In this document: positions 44,916-53,500 of the stretch, in pieces
Layout: each line of letters opens with the position of its first letter
Position numbering within the stretch: the first letter of the stretch is position 1
Assembly (NCBI RefSeq): GCF_014205875.1
Contig: NZ_JACHEN010000010.1
Location: forward strand, 85,392 to 149,391
Source of the DNA: Anaerosolibacter carboniphilus
GTDB taxonomy: Bacteria > Bacillota > Clostridia > Peptostreptococcales > Thermotaleaceae
Reading direction: 5' to 3'
DNA: 64,000 nucleotides
The notes under the pieces: model-generated
The model's database searches: none
What the model was told of the DNA's origin: nothing
Seen by the model: only the letters and a program-made list of their open reading frames with translations
Program-made: the position numbers and the translations under genes

Positions 44916-44942
44916 AAGGCTTCCAGGTATCCTGGGAGCCTT
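44916..44942. terminator. Bidirectional terminator between two flavoenzyme genes
   Basis: AAGGCTTCCAGG (44916-44927) and CCTGGGAGCCTT (44931-44942) pair with one G-T; read on the minus strand a long T-run follows. Confidence 0.8.
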
Positions 44943-44961
44943 ACAACTGTTCAAGCTTATA

Positions 44962-46908
44962 TTAGTCGATAGACCAGGCCGCAAAGTAACCTTCTCGTAC
45001 TGCTTCACCAATCTGCCCTATTTGAGTGCAATCACCGACTGCCCTGGCCGAAGAATATTTATCACAGATTGCGTCGCATAATGCACTTTCCGGTTTCATT
45101 CCAAACGCATAAATAGCGGTATCAGCTGGAAGTTCAAAGGTACCGGATTCGTTTTGTAAGACCACACTATCACACTTGAATTCCAAAACCTTTGTATTGA
45201 CCATTTGTTTAACACCGTATTTTTTCAAAATATTAAGCAAAGGAACTTTATTGTCTTCGATAGTCTCTTTCATTGCGATTTGAGGCAGCGCTTCGACGAT
45301 GGTTACATCCTTACCCTGCATAGCAAGCTCCAAGGCACAATCGCAACCAGACATGCCGCCGCCGGCTACTATAATTTTGTCTCCTTTTATTTTATCCGGG
45401 TTACGGTGGGCATCCGTCACTTCGACTACATTAGGAAGGTCAATTCCTTTAATCGGGAACTTTATCGGATTTGATCCTAAAGCAACGATAATCTGGTCGG
45501 CAGCAGCAAGCTCCTGTGAATCCGGGGTGATGGTTTTATTGTAGACTACGCTGACTCCATTCTTTTCAATCTGTAACTTCAGCCAGTTCATATAGTCTTT
45601 GATACGTCTCTTAAAAGGAGGCTCAGAAGCAACGTTAAGCTGACCGCCAAGTTTATCACTCTTTTCAAACAATGTGACATGGTGTCCCTTTAATGCGGCT
45701 ACTCGTGCCGCTTCCATTCCGCCGGGGCCGCCGCCAACTACTACTACCTTTTTTGGGTCTTCCGACTTTGTGATGGCATATTCTTTTTCCAATGCAGCCT
45801 GTGCATTCACAGAACAGGATATCTGCCTGTTCTTATATAACCTTCCAATACAGTATTGGTTGCACGAAAGACAAGGACGTATATCCTCTTCATGGCCATT
45901 TCTTAGTTTATTTGCCCAATCGGGGTCGGCGATCAAGGCCCGTCCAAGAATGACGATATCGGTTTTCCCATGTGCAACAGCATCTTCGGCGGTTTGCGGT
46001 GTATAAGTACCTGCGTTCATTACGGGGATTTTAACAGCTTTCTTTACCGCCTCAGCTGCAAAGGCCATGCTCGCGTCACCAGCATAAATAGTTGGTGTGA
46101 CCCATTGTTTATTATCATAACAACCTACATCGATATTAAAAAAATCCATACCAAGATTCTCGAAGTATTTTGCAATTTCAATGCCTTCTTCCAATGTACG
46201 GGCACCTTCAAAATCATGGAAAACAGGCATTCTGACACCAACGGGTACGTCCGGTCCTACGGCATTGCGGATGGAATGATATATTTCCGTAATAAAGCGC
46301 ATTCTGTTTTCAAAGCTGCCGCCATATTCGTCAGCCCTTTGATTCCACAGGGGCGTCATAAACTGATCCAACAGGTATCCGCAATGTGCATGAATTTCTA
46401 TGATGTCGCATTCGGCGTTAACACCTCGGGCTGCGCAGCGGCCGTATCTCTCCACAACATCGCGGATTTCTTCCTTGGTCATAGGACGGCAAATTACGTT
46501 TGGATTATAATGCGTGGGATTTGCTGAAGCCGATACCGGCGGTATTGGATCGTTTTCAAATGCAAATGCGTTTCTGCCCAAACCGCAGATAAGTTGAAGG
46601 CCCACTTTTGCACCGTGGGCATGTACTGCTTCCGCTGCCAGTGCCCATTGTTTCATTTGGAAATCTGTATCAGCCGAAGTTTGGTAAAACAGCCATGGAT
46701 CGGTTTTGTTCGTAACAGTTTGTCCTTCGAGCATGACCAAGCCTACGCCGCCTTTGGCACGGGCTTCATAGTATTTGATTTGTGATTCTACCAACAAACC
46801 GGTATCATCGTCTGCCATGGTGCCCATAGATGCCATGGCTATACGGTTGCGCAGTTTAACTTTACCTATGGATGTGCGCTCAAACAGTTTTGGGTATTTT
46901 GTTGACAT
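44962..46908 (-). CDS. Second Fe-S flavin enoate reductase (old yellow enzyme family)
   Basis: 648 residues with the same layout as the convergent gene: FMN barrel (LRNRIAMASMGTMADDD, EIHAHCGYLLDQF), [4Fe-4S] cysteines (CLSCNQYCIGRLYKNRQISC), and the FAD/NAD domain (VVVGGGPGGMEAARVAALKG). The two proteins are clearly homologous but far from identical, so they probably have different substrates. AGGAGGGATAAAAT precedes the ATG. The divergent PucR-type gene and the palindrome at 47026 point to substrate-induced control. Confidence 0.88.
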   Translation of the reverse strand: MSTKYPKLFERTSIGKVKLRNRIAMASMGTMADDDTGLLVESQIKYYEARAKGGVGLVMLEGQTVTNKTDPWLFYQTSADTDFQMKQWALAAEAVHAHGAKVGLQLICGLGRNAFAFENDPIPPVSASANPTHYNPNVICRPMTKEEIRDVVERYGRCAARGVNAECDIIEIHAHCGYLLDQFMTPLWNQRADEYGGSFENRMRFITEIYHSIRNAVGPDVPVGVRMPVFHDFEGARTLEEGIEIAKYFENLGMDFFNIDVGCYDNKQWVTPTIYAGDASMAFAAEAVKKAVKIPVMNAGTYTPQTAEDAVAHGKTDIVILGRALIADPDWANKLRNGHEEDIRPCLSCNQYCIGRLYKNRQISCSVNAQAALEKEYAITKSEDPKKVVVVGGGPGGMEAARVAALKGHHVTLFEKSDKLGGQLNVASEPPFKRRIKDYMNWLKLQIEKNGVSVVYNKTITPDSQELAAADQIIVALGSNPIKFPIKGIDLPNVVEVTDAHRNPDKIKGDKIIVAGGGMSGCDCALELAMQGKDVTIVEALPQIAMKETIEDNKVPLLNILKKYGVKQMVNTKVLEFKCDSVVLQNESGTFELPADTAIYAFGMKPESALCDAICDKYSSARAVGDCTQIGQIGEAVREGYFAAWSID

Positions 46909-47025
46909 ATTTTATCCCTCCTGCTATATTCTAAATAGTTACTAAAGTAGTTTTCCTGGTTATATTATTAACGATATAATTTTTCATGTAAAGTATGTCT
47001 AAATACAAAATTTACTATATAAAAT

Positions 47026-47040
47026 TGTGCACGATGCACA
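47026..47040. promoter_or_regulatory. Palindrome between flavoenzyme and PucR-type gene
   Basis: TGTGCA-CGA-TGCACA, a perfect 6-bp inverted repeat 19 nt before the regulator start and 118 nt from the flavoenzyme start; a likely activator or autorepressor site. Confidence 0.5.
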
Positions 47041-47058
47041 TTTAAAAGGGTGATGTGA

Positions 47059-48570
47059 ATGATAACATTAGAAAACATCTCACAAAAACTGCCGTTTGAT
47101 ATTTATATTATTAAGAGAGGTATAGACCTTGTTAAATATTCTTCATTTCAGCTGATTACGCCTTTCACCCAGTTTGATCAGAGCAACACCCTTTATATTG
47201 GGCAGCTTGGAACTCTTTCAAGCATAGAATGTACGGCTATTGAAATCGGTCTTTTGTTACAAGATGGAAATATGCCAGAAATAGATTCCCAAAGCATAGA
47301 AATAGCACTTTTTAGCTGCACTATACAGGAATGCTTTCAGGCTGTTCAGAATATATTTTATGAACAGGCAATTGTAGGACAATGCGTTTTCGAACTATAT
47401 GAAAGTTTAAGTTGTAATGAGGGATTGCAGAGATTAGCGGAGATAGGTAAGAAATACCTTGGAAACCCAGTTGCAATTTCTGACGCTTCCTACGTTCTGC
47501 TGGCTAATTCAGGTCAGGAAGAAAACGATCTCGTATGGGGTGACACCATAGCGAACGGCAGAACCTCTTCAAATCTTATCAGCAAATTTCACCTAGAAGG
47601 TTTGGTCGAGACTCTCATGAACACCGAAGGGCCCGTATTCCTCGATATGGGGATTGCTAAAAAAAGGCACAGGATTTTATCGAAGGTTATAATTGATGGA
47701 AAACTGACGGCTATATGTGGTGTTATCGAATCCATTCGAACAATCAAAAAAAGTGATTTGGATCTGATGCAAGTTTTGTCGGATGCAGTTGCCATTGAGC
47801 TTCAAAAGATGAAATACAGCGTTAAAGATGACAAGAATATCAGTTCCTTGCTTATTGATATCTTAGAATCTAAAGTTTATATGGAAAAAACGTTGGAAGA
47901 ACGCTTGAAATATTTACATTGGCGGCCGAAAAAGTATTTTAATGTTGTCATACTTAAAAAAAATGAGTCGATCAATATGATGAAAGATTTTATAAAAAGA
48001 TCACTCGAAAGCTTTTCCTTTTTTTCTAAAGCATTTGAATGGGAAGACAATATGGTTATCCTAATCAACTATAACAATGAAGAATTTTCTAAAATTTCAT
48101 CTGAAATTACAATATTATTAAAAGAACAAATTAAGGAGAGCGCCGGAATAAGTAAAACATTTTCCAGGTTGCTGCAACTTCCCGGCTATTACAATCAAGC
48201 CGTATCCGCCCACTATTGGGGAAGTGCTCTTAATAGAAACGATTGCTTGTATTGTTACCAGGATTATTATATTTACCATCTATTGGGAAGCTCCAGGAAA
48301 GAGATTGATATTGAAGGAATGCGCGACGAACGGTTGATGAAACTGATTGAATATGACAAGAAAAACAAAACCGAATATTTTAATACGCTGTATGTGTTTT
48401 TGTCATCTAAAAGCAGTGTTTCAAAGGCTGCTGATAAGTTATTTATTCATCGTAATACGATGGCTCAGCGGATTAAAAGGATTTGTGAAATTGTTGATAT
48501 CGATCTTTCTTCAAATCAGGATATCGTTAATATTATGCTGACTTATAAAATTCTTGAGCTTATCGGTTAG
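47059..48570 (+). CDS. PucR/CdaR-type transcriptional regulator
   Basis: 503 residues. The C-terminal 60 residues are the PucR helix-turn-helix (SSKSSVSKAADKLFIHRNTM, then RIKRICEIVDIDL). The middle (about 290-410) is a GGDEF-like domain of the CdaR type, and the N-terminal half is a large ligand-sensing region (YEQAIVGQCVFELYESL). Such proteins activate catabolic genes on binding a substrate. Divergent from the flavoenzyme gene, which it likely controls. AAGGGTGATGTGA precedes the ATG. Confidence 0.83.
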   Translation: MITLENISQKLPFDIYIIKRGIDLVKYSSFQLITPFTQFDQSNTLYIGQLGTLSSIECTAIEIGLLLQDGNMPEIDSQSIEIALFSCTIQECFQAVQNIFYEQAIVGQCVFELYESLSCNEGLQRLAEIGKKYLGNPVAISDASYVLLANSGQEENDLVWGDTIANGRTSSNLISKFHLEGLVETLMNTEGPVFLDMGIAKKRHRILSKVIIDGKLTAICGVIESIRTIKKSDLDLMQVLSDAVAIELQKMKYSVKDDKNISSLLIDILESKVYMEKTLEERLKYLHWRPKKYFNVVILKKNESINMMKDFIKRSLESFSFFSKAFEWEDNMVILINYNNEEFSKISSEITILLKEQIKESAGISKTFSRLLQLPGYYNQAVSAHYWGSALNRNDCLYCYQDYYIYHLLGSSRKEIDIEGMRDERLMKLIEYDKKNKTEYFNTLYVFLSSKSSVSKAADKLFIHRNTMAQRIKRICEIVDIDLSSNQDIVNIMLTYKILELIG

Positions 48571-48590
48571 CTAATACCGGCTTTTTTGAT
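48564..48590 (+). terminator. Weak terminator after the PucR-type gene
   Basis: CGGT...ACCG stem over the stop codon, followed by CTTTTTT. Confidence 0.4.
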
Positions 48591-49248
48591 CCGTTATCCA
48601 GCATTTTTAATATATAACCTATTCGGAAAATATTATTTATAGCTTTAGATATGTGGGATAACTGGGGACTAGATTTGATAAATTACAGAGATTATTTAGT
48701 CCATAATGGAGCATAAATCCACCCAAGGCGATTTCGACTAAAGTTATAAAAAATTATAATATTTGCAACTCAAGGCTTAAGGAACTAGCTAATCTTGAAC
48801 TGACAATGTATAATCACATTTTGAAGAGAGAAAAAGAGTATATTGTATTTCCTTTGCCTAAAAAGCCAAGTAAAGAACTACGCATTACCGAATGAATAAA
48901 TGGGTTTGCATATAATATGTTAAAGACATTATTTGGTTTTTAGCACAATAAACTATTGGATAAATACATCATACATTTAGAATTCTCGGGTAGTACCGGG
49001 AATTTTTATACGAGTTGAAAAATACCCAATCTAAGAATCAGCATATAAAATACATCTGTAAAACATATACAAGGCATTGTGAAAGTGTTTGCCTTTTAAA
49101 GCGTGTAAATCCTTGATTTTATAGGGATTATGCTGAAAAGATATATAACAATGTATTAAGAACATGTCGATAAAAGTAGATTCAAATTATGTGATAGCCA
49201 GGATGGTCAAACGAATTCTGGCTATTTTTATAAGCAGAACCTCTGTAA
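48591..49248. other. Mostly non-coding, with one gene relic
   Basis: A frame from 48707 to 48895 without a start codon reads INPPKAISTKVIKNYN and later KREKEYIVFPLPKKPSKE to a TGA. Its composition is protein-like, so it is probably the end of a lost gene; the family is not recognised. The rest (48900-49248) is AT-rich and without visible signals. Confidence 0.35.
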
Positions 49249-49581
49249 TTAGTTCAGACGTAGTAATACACCATTTTTTGAAACATGAGTCTCAGTACAT
49301 CGACTAAGATCAAAACAACAAGGTCTTTTTTTCCCAGCTTCCAGCATTGAGCATGCTGCATCAATCCTTTTTTGGCGTGTTGCGGGATTATTAGTGAATC
49401 GAATCCAACGAATCCATTCCCAACGTGCTTTAGTTGTGATTTTATCCCATTGACTCTGTAGATCAGCTGCATCCAACGAGTTTTTGAAATCCAATGGTAC
49501 TTCAGGTTCAATCCAGATTTTCATCGGTTCAACTACCAATGACACTGTATCTCCTACATCTGCGTGAGCTGCTCTAGACAA
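49249..49581 (-). pseudogene. YdeI/DUF1905-like protein, 5'-truncated
   Basis: The remaining ~110 residues begin SRAAHADVGDTVSLVVEP, the end of a DUF1905 domain, followed by a YdeI-type helical domain (TTKARWEWIRWIRFTNNPAT, TRQKRIDAACSMLEAGKK). The normal N-terminal half of DUF1905 is missing and a stop lies 5 codons upstream of the possible TTG start, which has no ribosome site. Probably a remnant. Confidence 0.65.
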
Positions 49582-49716
49582 AAAATCACTAACTTGATTT
49601 CATTTGAGTGCTTTGTTTATCTTTTTTTTAGTTAGGATAGTACGAGTATAATCTTTGATTTTCAGGGTTTATAGGGTTTCAATCATTTAAATGCTAAAAG
49701 GCGAAGTGTATTTTAA

Positions 49717-49995
49717 AGTCAGAGGGAACATATTCCATCAAATATTCCCACAGAGTATGACATTGGTCTGCCGTCTCCTTGTCATCCCCTTGTCCTCAAA
49801 GAAAAAAATAAACCTGTCACGTTTAAATGTTTAGACTGTGGAATAGAAGAAGATACTCCAAAAGATGTGTTGGATACTTTTGATGAAGGCGATATAATAG
49901 TGCCTCCAAGATTTAGCTGTGAAGTCTGCGGAGGCACTATGAAACCAATTGAATATACTAGTGAGCAAGAAATAACCAATCGACTAGAGAATTAA
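49717..49995 (+). pseudogene. Zinc-ribbon protein without a visible start
   Basis: An open frame from a TAA at 49714 to a TAA at 49993 encodes PTEYDIGLPSPCHPLVLKEK, then KCLDCGIEEDTPKDVL and SCEVCGGTMKPIEY. Two CxxC pairs look like a zinc ribbon. There is no ATG, GTG or TTG in a useful position and no ribosome site, so the 5' end seems lost, yet the frame is intact and a good terminator follows at 50020. Family not recognised. Confidence 0.5.
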
Positions 49996-50019
49996 GCCTA
50001 ACGGCTCAGTTTTTAAAAC

Positions 50020-50042
50020 GCGTCCCAAAGGACGCCTTTTTT
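50020..50042 (+). terminator. Terminator after the zinc-ribbon frame
   Basis: GCGTCC (50020-50025) pairs with GGACGC (50030-50035), 4-nt loop, followed by CTTTTTT. Confidence 0.75.
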
Positions 50043-50233
50043 ACTTACCCTTATTTCGTTTTATTTAATCTTTTATATAACATCACCATCTGAATTGGCA
50101 ATTTACAGTTTTTTGCAATATCTATATCAGTCGCCTCTGGATTCTTTTAGAGGTATTCTTCAATGATATTGAACATTTCTTCTTTTTTCAATTTCCTTCA
50201 CTCCTTGTTAAGATTTTTTAACCATAAAATTTT

Positions 50234-51727
50234 CTATAAAACGGGAACCAGTGCAATATCTATACCGCGAGGGCCATCGCCAACAGCCACTGTGGTAAAC
50301 ACTGAGTCGGTCATGGTATTGATGACTGAAACTGTATCACCAGAAGCATTTGTCACATAAGCTTTGGAACCGTCCGGTGTGATGGCTATTGAAATAGGAT
50401 TGGCTCCAACACCAATTGTATCGATGACTGTGTCGGTGTCTGTATCGATAATAGAAACAGTATTATCATTTAGATTTGTTACATAAGCTTTGGTCCCGTC
50501 CGGCGTGATGGCTACTCCTTGAGGATTCGTTCCAACATCAATTGTATCGATGACTGTATCGGTGTCTATATCGATCACTGAAACGTTACCACCAAAATTT
50601 ACCACATAAGCTTTTGCACCGTCCGGCGTGATGGCTACTCCAACAGGTGCGTCTCCGACAGGTATTACAACGAGAATACTGTTGGTTAATGTATTGATGA
50701 CTGAAACTGTATCATCATCAACATTTGTCACATAAGCTTTGGTACCGTCCGGCGTGATGGCTACTCCATTAGGTACGCCTCCGACAGGTATTACAACGAG
50801 AATACTGTTGGTTAATGTATTGATGACTGAAACTGTATCACCAGAAGCATTTGTCACATAAGCTTTGGTGCCGTCCGGTGTGATGGCTACTCCAATTGGC
50901 GCATCACCAACATTAACAATTGTAGTAATAACACTATTAATTGCCGTATTGATGACCGAAACGCTATCATCTAATAAATTGGTCACATAAGCCAAAGGTA
51001 AAAGCTCCAAACTTCCGATGGTACATATCTCCTTGCAGCAGATATTGAAGACACGATTATTTTGTGTTACTAATTGAATGACATCCGGAGTAACAGGTCC
51101 TACTAATTGGCCAACGAAGGTGTTGCAACGGGTCACTATTTCTACAACACTACCTGGGGTGATATTGTTTAACAAATTTGCACATGAACATTCTTCCATT
51201 ACAGGAGCCTCCTCAAATTCTATAATAAGCGTAGGCAAATTTGGTACAATAGCGTCATCATATCCTTTAAATCCCATCAAACTGGTTGCATTCTCAATGG
51301 TAGTAAGCAACAGCCCGTTATTGGCAATGCTTCCGCTGAACCAATCTTCCGCCAGTCCGGTTACATCCAAGTAGATAAAGTTGTTCAAATTATCCTCTGT
51401 CAAATTCGTTTCGTAAATCGTTCCTCCTGTAGCTGGCTGAGTATTCCAGGTCACTGTGTTTTGAGAAAAATTACTTGTGAGTCTTTGGACTGAAAGCGGC
51501 TGCACTCCTGGTACGTCTTTTTGGAAAAAAAAGAGTCTTAATGTGGCTTTTGTAATTGTAACTTCTGGTGGAATTACACTTATGTCAAACTTCAAAAGAC
51601 TTCTAAACACATCATTTGGTACTGCCGTCCGGCCCACAAAAAGATCCTCTTGGGGCCCAAAATTCTGATCTGGCTGAAGCTGAGCTACAATAGTAGCATC
51701 AATAGGAGTTAGAAATAATACCGGCAA
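50234..51727 (-). CDS. DNRLRE-domain and YVTN beta-propeller surface protein
   Basis: About 497 residues. An N-terminal DNRLRE-type jelly-roll domain (about 10-175; GRTAVPNDVFRSLLKFDI, then WNTQPATGGTIY) is followed by a cysteine-containing module (CSCANLLNNITPGSVVEIVT, FNICCKEICTIG) and about six YVTN repeats of ~42 residues (AYVTNxxxDTVSVINT). The repeats fold as a beta-propeller. No signal peptide is clear; the middle module is like LSm-type segments in spore coat/exosporium proteins, so a spore-surface role is possible (inference). GGAGGG before a TTG at 51727 suggests that start. Confidence 0.75.
   Translation of the reverse strand: MPVLFLTPIDATIVAQLQPDQNFGPQEDLFVGRTAVPNDVFRSLLKFDISVIPPEVTITKATLRLFFFQKDVPGVQPLSVQRLTSNFSQNTVTWNTQPATGGTIYETNLTEDNLNNFIYLDVTGLAEDWFSGSIANNGLLLTTIENATSLMGFKGYDDAIVPNLPTLIIEFEEAPVMEECSCANLLNNITPGSVVEIVTRCNTFVGQLVGPVTPDVIQLVTQNNRVFNICCKEICTIGSLELLPLAYVTNLLDDSVSVINTAINSVITTIVNVGDAPIGVAITPDGTKAYVTNASGDTVSVINTLTNSILVVIPVGGVPNGVAITPDGTKAYVTNVDDDTVSVINTLTNSILVVIPVGDAPVGVAITPDGAKAYVVNFGGNVSVIDIDTDTVIDTIDVGTNPQGVAITPDGTKAYVTNLNDNTVSIIDTDTDTVIDTIGVGANPISIAITPDGSKAYVTNASGDTVSVINTMTDSVFTTVAVGDGPRGIDIALVPVL
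50290..51000 (-). repeat. Tandem ~126-bp coding repeats (YVTN)
   Basis: Six units share near-identical blocks such as GTCACATAAGCTTTGG and CCGTCCGGCGTGATGGCTAC. Two neighbouring units are almost identical over more than 100 bp, so recent duplication or gene conversion is likely. Confidence 0.8.
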
Positions 51728-52046
51728 AATGATCCCTCCATTCATTTTTTTGTTTAAATATCTTGAAATTTTAAAACGATACTTGATTTCCAAGTTTTTA
51801 ATCTTTCTGTCAGTGGAGCCAGCATTCTACTGGGATAGAAAACACATTTGAAAAATCGAATCAAAAGTATACCTATCTTTCAAAGCCTTGTCCTCTAATG
51901 CATATATATTCTTCCGACCAATATTTGCTATAGGTTACAAGAATAATATTTAATAGGATAGAGGACAATCTCATTTATACTGCAGCACATGCAGTAGTTA
52001 AACGGCTAATGCTGGAGAATGCTAAGATATTCATGATTAAAAATAA
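51728..52046. other. Non-coding, possible relic
   Basis: Mostly without signals. A frame ending at 52050 (IEDNLIYTAAHAVVKRLM and on to IKNK) may be the end of a lost gene. Confidence 0.3.
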
Positions 52047-52049
52047 ATG

Positions 52050-52110
52050 AGCACTGAAAAAGTTCCCTTTTTTCAGTGCTTTTGGACGGTTCTGAGACAT
52101 CTTATATATC
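52050..52110. repeat. Short MITE-like palindrome
   Basis: AGCACTGAAAAA (52050-52061) pairs with TTTTTTCAGTGCT (52068-52080). The CACTGAAAAAGT core and the flank TTTTGGACGGTTCT match both ends of the longer palindrome at 53049-53192, so it is a deleted copy of the same repeat. Confidence 0.55.
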
Positions 52111-52472
52111 AAGCGAGTTCTATATATTCTAACACTGAACGGTTTATAAACCCTAAACTTTTAAATAAGTATGAACAGCATTTTTCATCCAAGAAGGGGA
52201 AACTACTACTTATGTTACTATTATTCCTTCCATTTTTCCCCGATGATGCTAGCGGTTTCATAGCTGGACTTAGTAAGATAAGTTTGAGAAGATATGTTAT
52301 AATAATGCTTCTTACAAGGCCTTGTGGAGTACTAGCTGTATAAGCATTAGGCTCCTCTAAGATAGCAATGCCGTTGTGGGGGTGGGGAGCAATAGCTTTG
52401 GCTGTTATTTATATAGCTAAAAATAGTGACAAAGTGGAAAAAAAGTTGGTTGCTGCTGTTAAAGCAGGCTGA
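52105..52472 (+). pseudogene. TVP38/TMEM64-family membrane protein, remnant
   Basis: The frame encodes LLLFLPFFPDDASGFIAGLS, then RRYVIIMLLTRPCGVL, the VTT (SNARE-associated) signature, and continues in the same frame past an in-frame TAA at 52341 to IAMPLWGWGAIALAVIYIAK and a TGA at 52470. The N-terminal half is missing, replaced by the MITE-like repeat. Both truncation and nonsense mutation mark it as dead. Confidence 0.7.
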
Positions 52473-52504
52473 TATAAATCAATTTAGGCAGGTGTTATGA
52501 GCAA

Positions 52505-52656
52505 ATGAATAATAGAATTTCGATATTGGTGATAGAAGATGACAGCGACATAAGTAGTATGATTTGTGACTTGCTTAAGCGGAATGGCTACAATGCAAAG
52601 CCAGTTTATTCAGGTACTGAAGCCTTAATGGTTTTTAATAATAAAGTTGACCTGGA
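52505..52656 (+). pseudogene. Response regulator receiver domain, truncated
   Basis: MNNRISILVIEDDSDISSMI, then CDLLKRNGYNAKPVYSGTEA, is the start of an OmpR-type receiver domain. Homology stops at VFNNKVDLD, before the phosphorylated aspartate, exactly where the REP palindrome and RAYT gene begin (52657). The gene was evidently cut by that element. Confidence 0.75.
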
Positions 52657-52704
52657 TGTCAAAGGGACGGTTCTTTTGACATTGTATAATTTCTATGGTA
52701 AAAT
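52657..52704 (+). promoter_or_regulatory. REP-like palindrome and promoter of the RAYT gene
   Basis: TGTCAAA (52657-52663) pairs with TTTGACA (52675-52681) around GGGACGGTTCT, as in repeats next to REP-associated transposases. Its right half supplies a -35 TTGACA (52676-52681); 17 nt later comes TAAAAT (52699-52704). Confidence 0.65.
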
Positions 52705-52725
52705 GCACCAAAAGAGGTGGTTTTA

Positions 52726-52957
52726 ATGCCAAGGCATGTACACCAAATGAGTAAGACCCTTACATATCATGTGGTGTTAAGAGGAAACGAAAAAAAGGAC
52801 ATCTGCATAGAGGATGAAGATAAAATCAGACTCATTAAACCAATTTAACATAAAAAACAAGAGGATGCTTTTTTCCTTTATGCCTATTGCATCATGGACA
52901 ACCATGTTCACCTTGTGATAAAAGAACAGAAGGATTCCATTGCAAGGATTATGCAAT
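52726..52957 (+). pseudogene. REP-associated tyrosine transposase (IS200-like), truncated
   Basis: MPRHVHQMSKTLTYHVVLRG starts the gene; an in-frame TAA at 52846 breaks it, and the frame then resumes with FFLYAYCIMDNHVHLVIKEQ, which holds the HUH motif (HVH) of Y1 transposases. The part with the catalytic tyrosine is missing: homology stops at IARIMQ, directly before repeat unit R1 (52958). AAGAGGTGG precedes the ATG. Confidence 0.78.
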
Positions 52958-53015
52958 ATGCTCACTGCAACACACCATGCATGTTGAGGCTGTCGTGAAA
53001 ATAGAAAGGAAATAG
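52958..53015 (+). repeat. rlmD-end unit R1
   Basis: ATGCTCACTGCAACACACC, then codons for HTMHVEAVVKIERK and TAG. It is the only copy with CTCAC rather than CTAAC, and its matching downstream sequence is GTGA rather than GTTAG, so the short arms change together. It truncates the RAYT gene on its left. Confidence 0.75.
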
Positions 53016-53048
53016 ATTAGTGAAATGCGACAGGGGGACGGTTCGAGG

Positions 53049-53192
53049 CCACTGAAAAAGTCCAGGATTTTGTCATTCTGAGTGAAACGTAGTGAAATGA
53101 AGAATCTCTAAAGCCGTTAAATACGAGATTCCTCGCTGTGCTCTGAATGACAGGCTCGAGGATTTTTCCTCTAATTGAAACTTTTTCAGTGG
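53049..53192. mobile_element. MITE-like palindromic element
   Basis: Terminal repeats CCACTGAAAAAGT (53049-53061) and ACTTTTTCAGTGG (53180-53192) are exact complements, 16 of 17 bases when extended by GAGG/TCTC. The interior contains GTCATTCTGAGTGAAACG and CTCTGAATGACAGG in opposite sense, so the whole 144 bp can fold back. It sits within a second, outer inverted repeat (GCGACAGGGG...CTGTCGT). No coding capacity. Confidence 0.7.
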
Positions 53193-53500
53193 TCTCGGAC
53201 AGTTCTACTCTGTCGTATATTTCTTTTTTGTAGAGATGTTATGGTATAATAAGGAAATAAGAAGAAGTAAAAGACCAATGATAAACTCGATGCAAAGAGA
53301 TGATGCATATTACATATTAAAAATCAGCAGAATAAGTTTTTAGGGTTTAGTTGGAATCAGCAAGAGTAAAATGCGACAATTGAGGACCATCTCCTTATCG
53401 CATTAAAAATTCGTGCGGGCACATGTTAGATAATTGAAAAGTTTAATGCTAACAGATATAATTGGTACACAAAATAAATTGAAGAAGGTAAGATGAACAG

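Noticed and set aside
49021..49260. Possible CRISPR-like or tandem repeats in the AT-rich gap
   Set aside because: No repeat of regular length and spacing could be found; no cas gene is in the window.
53443..53455. Another ATGCTAAC string, ahead of the DrrA-type gene
   Set aside because: Only about 9 bases match the repeat units; the CACACCA core and the RlmD-like frame are absent, so it is probably chance.
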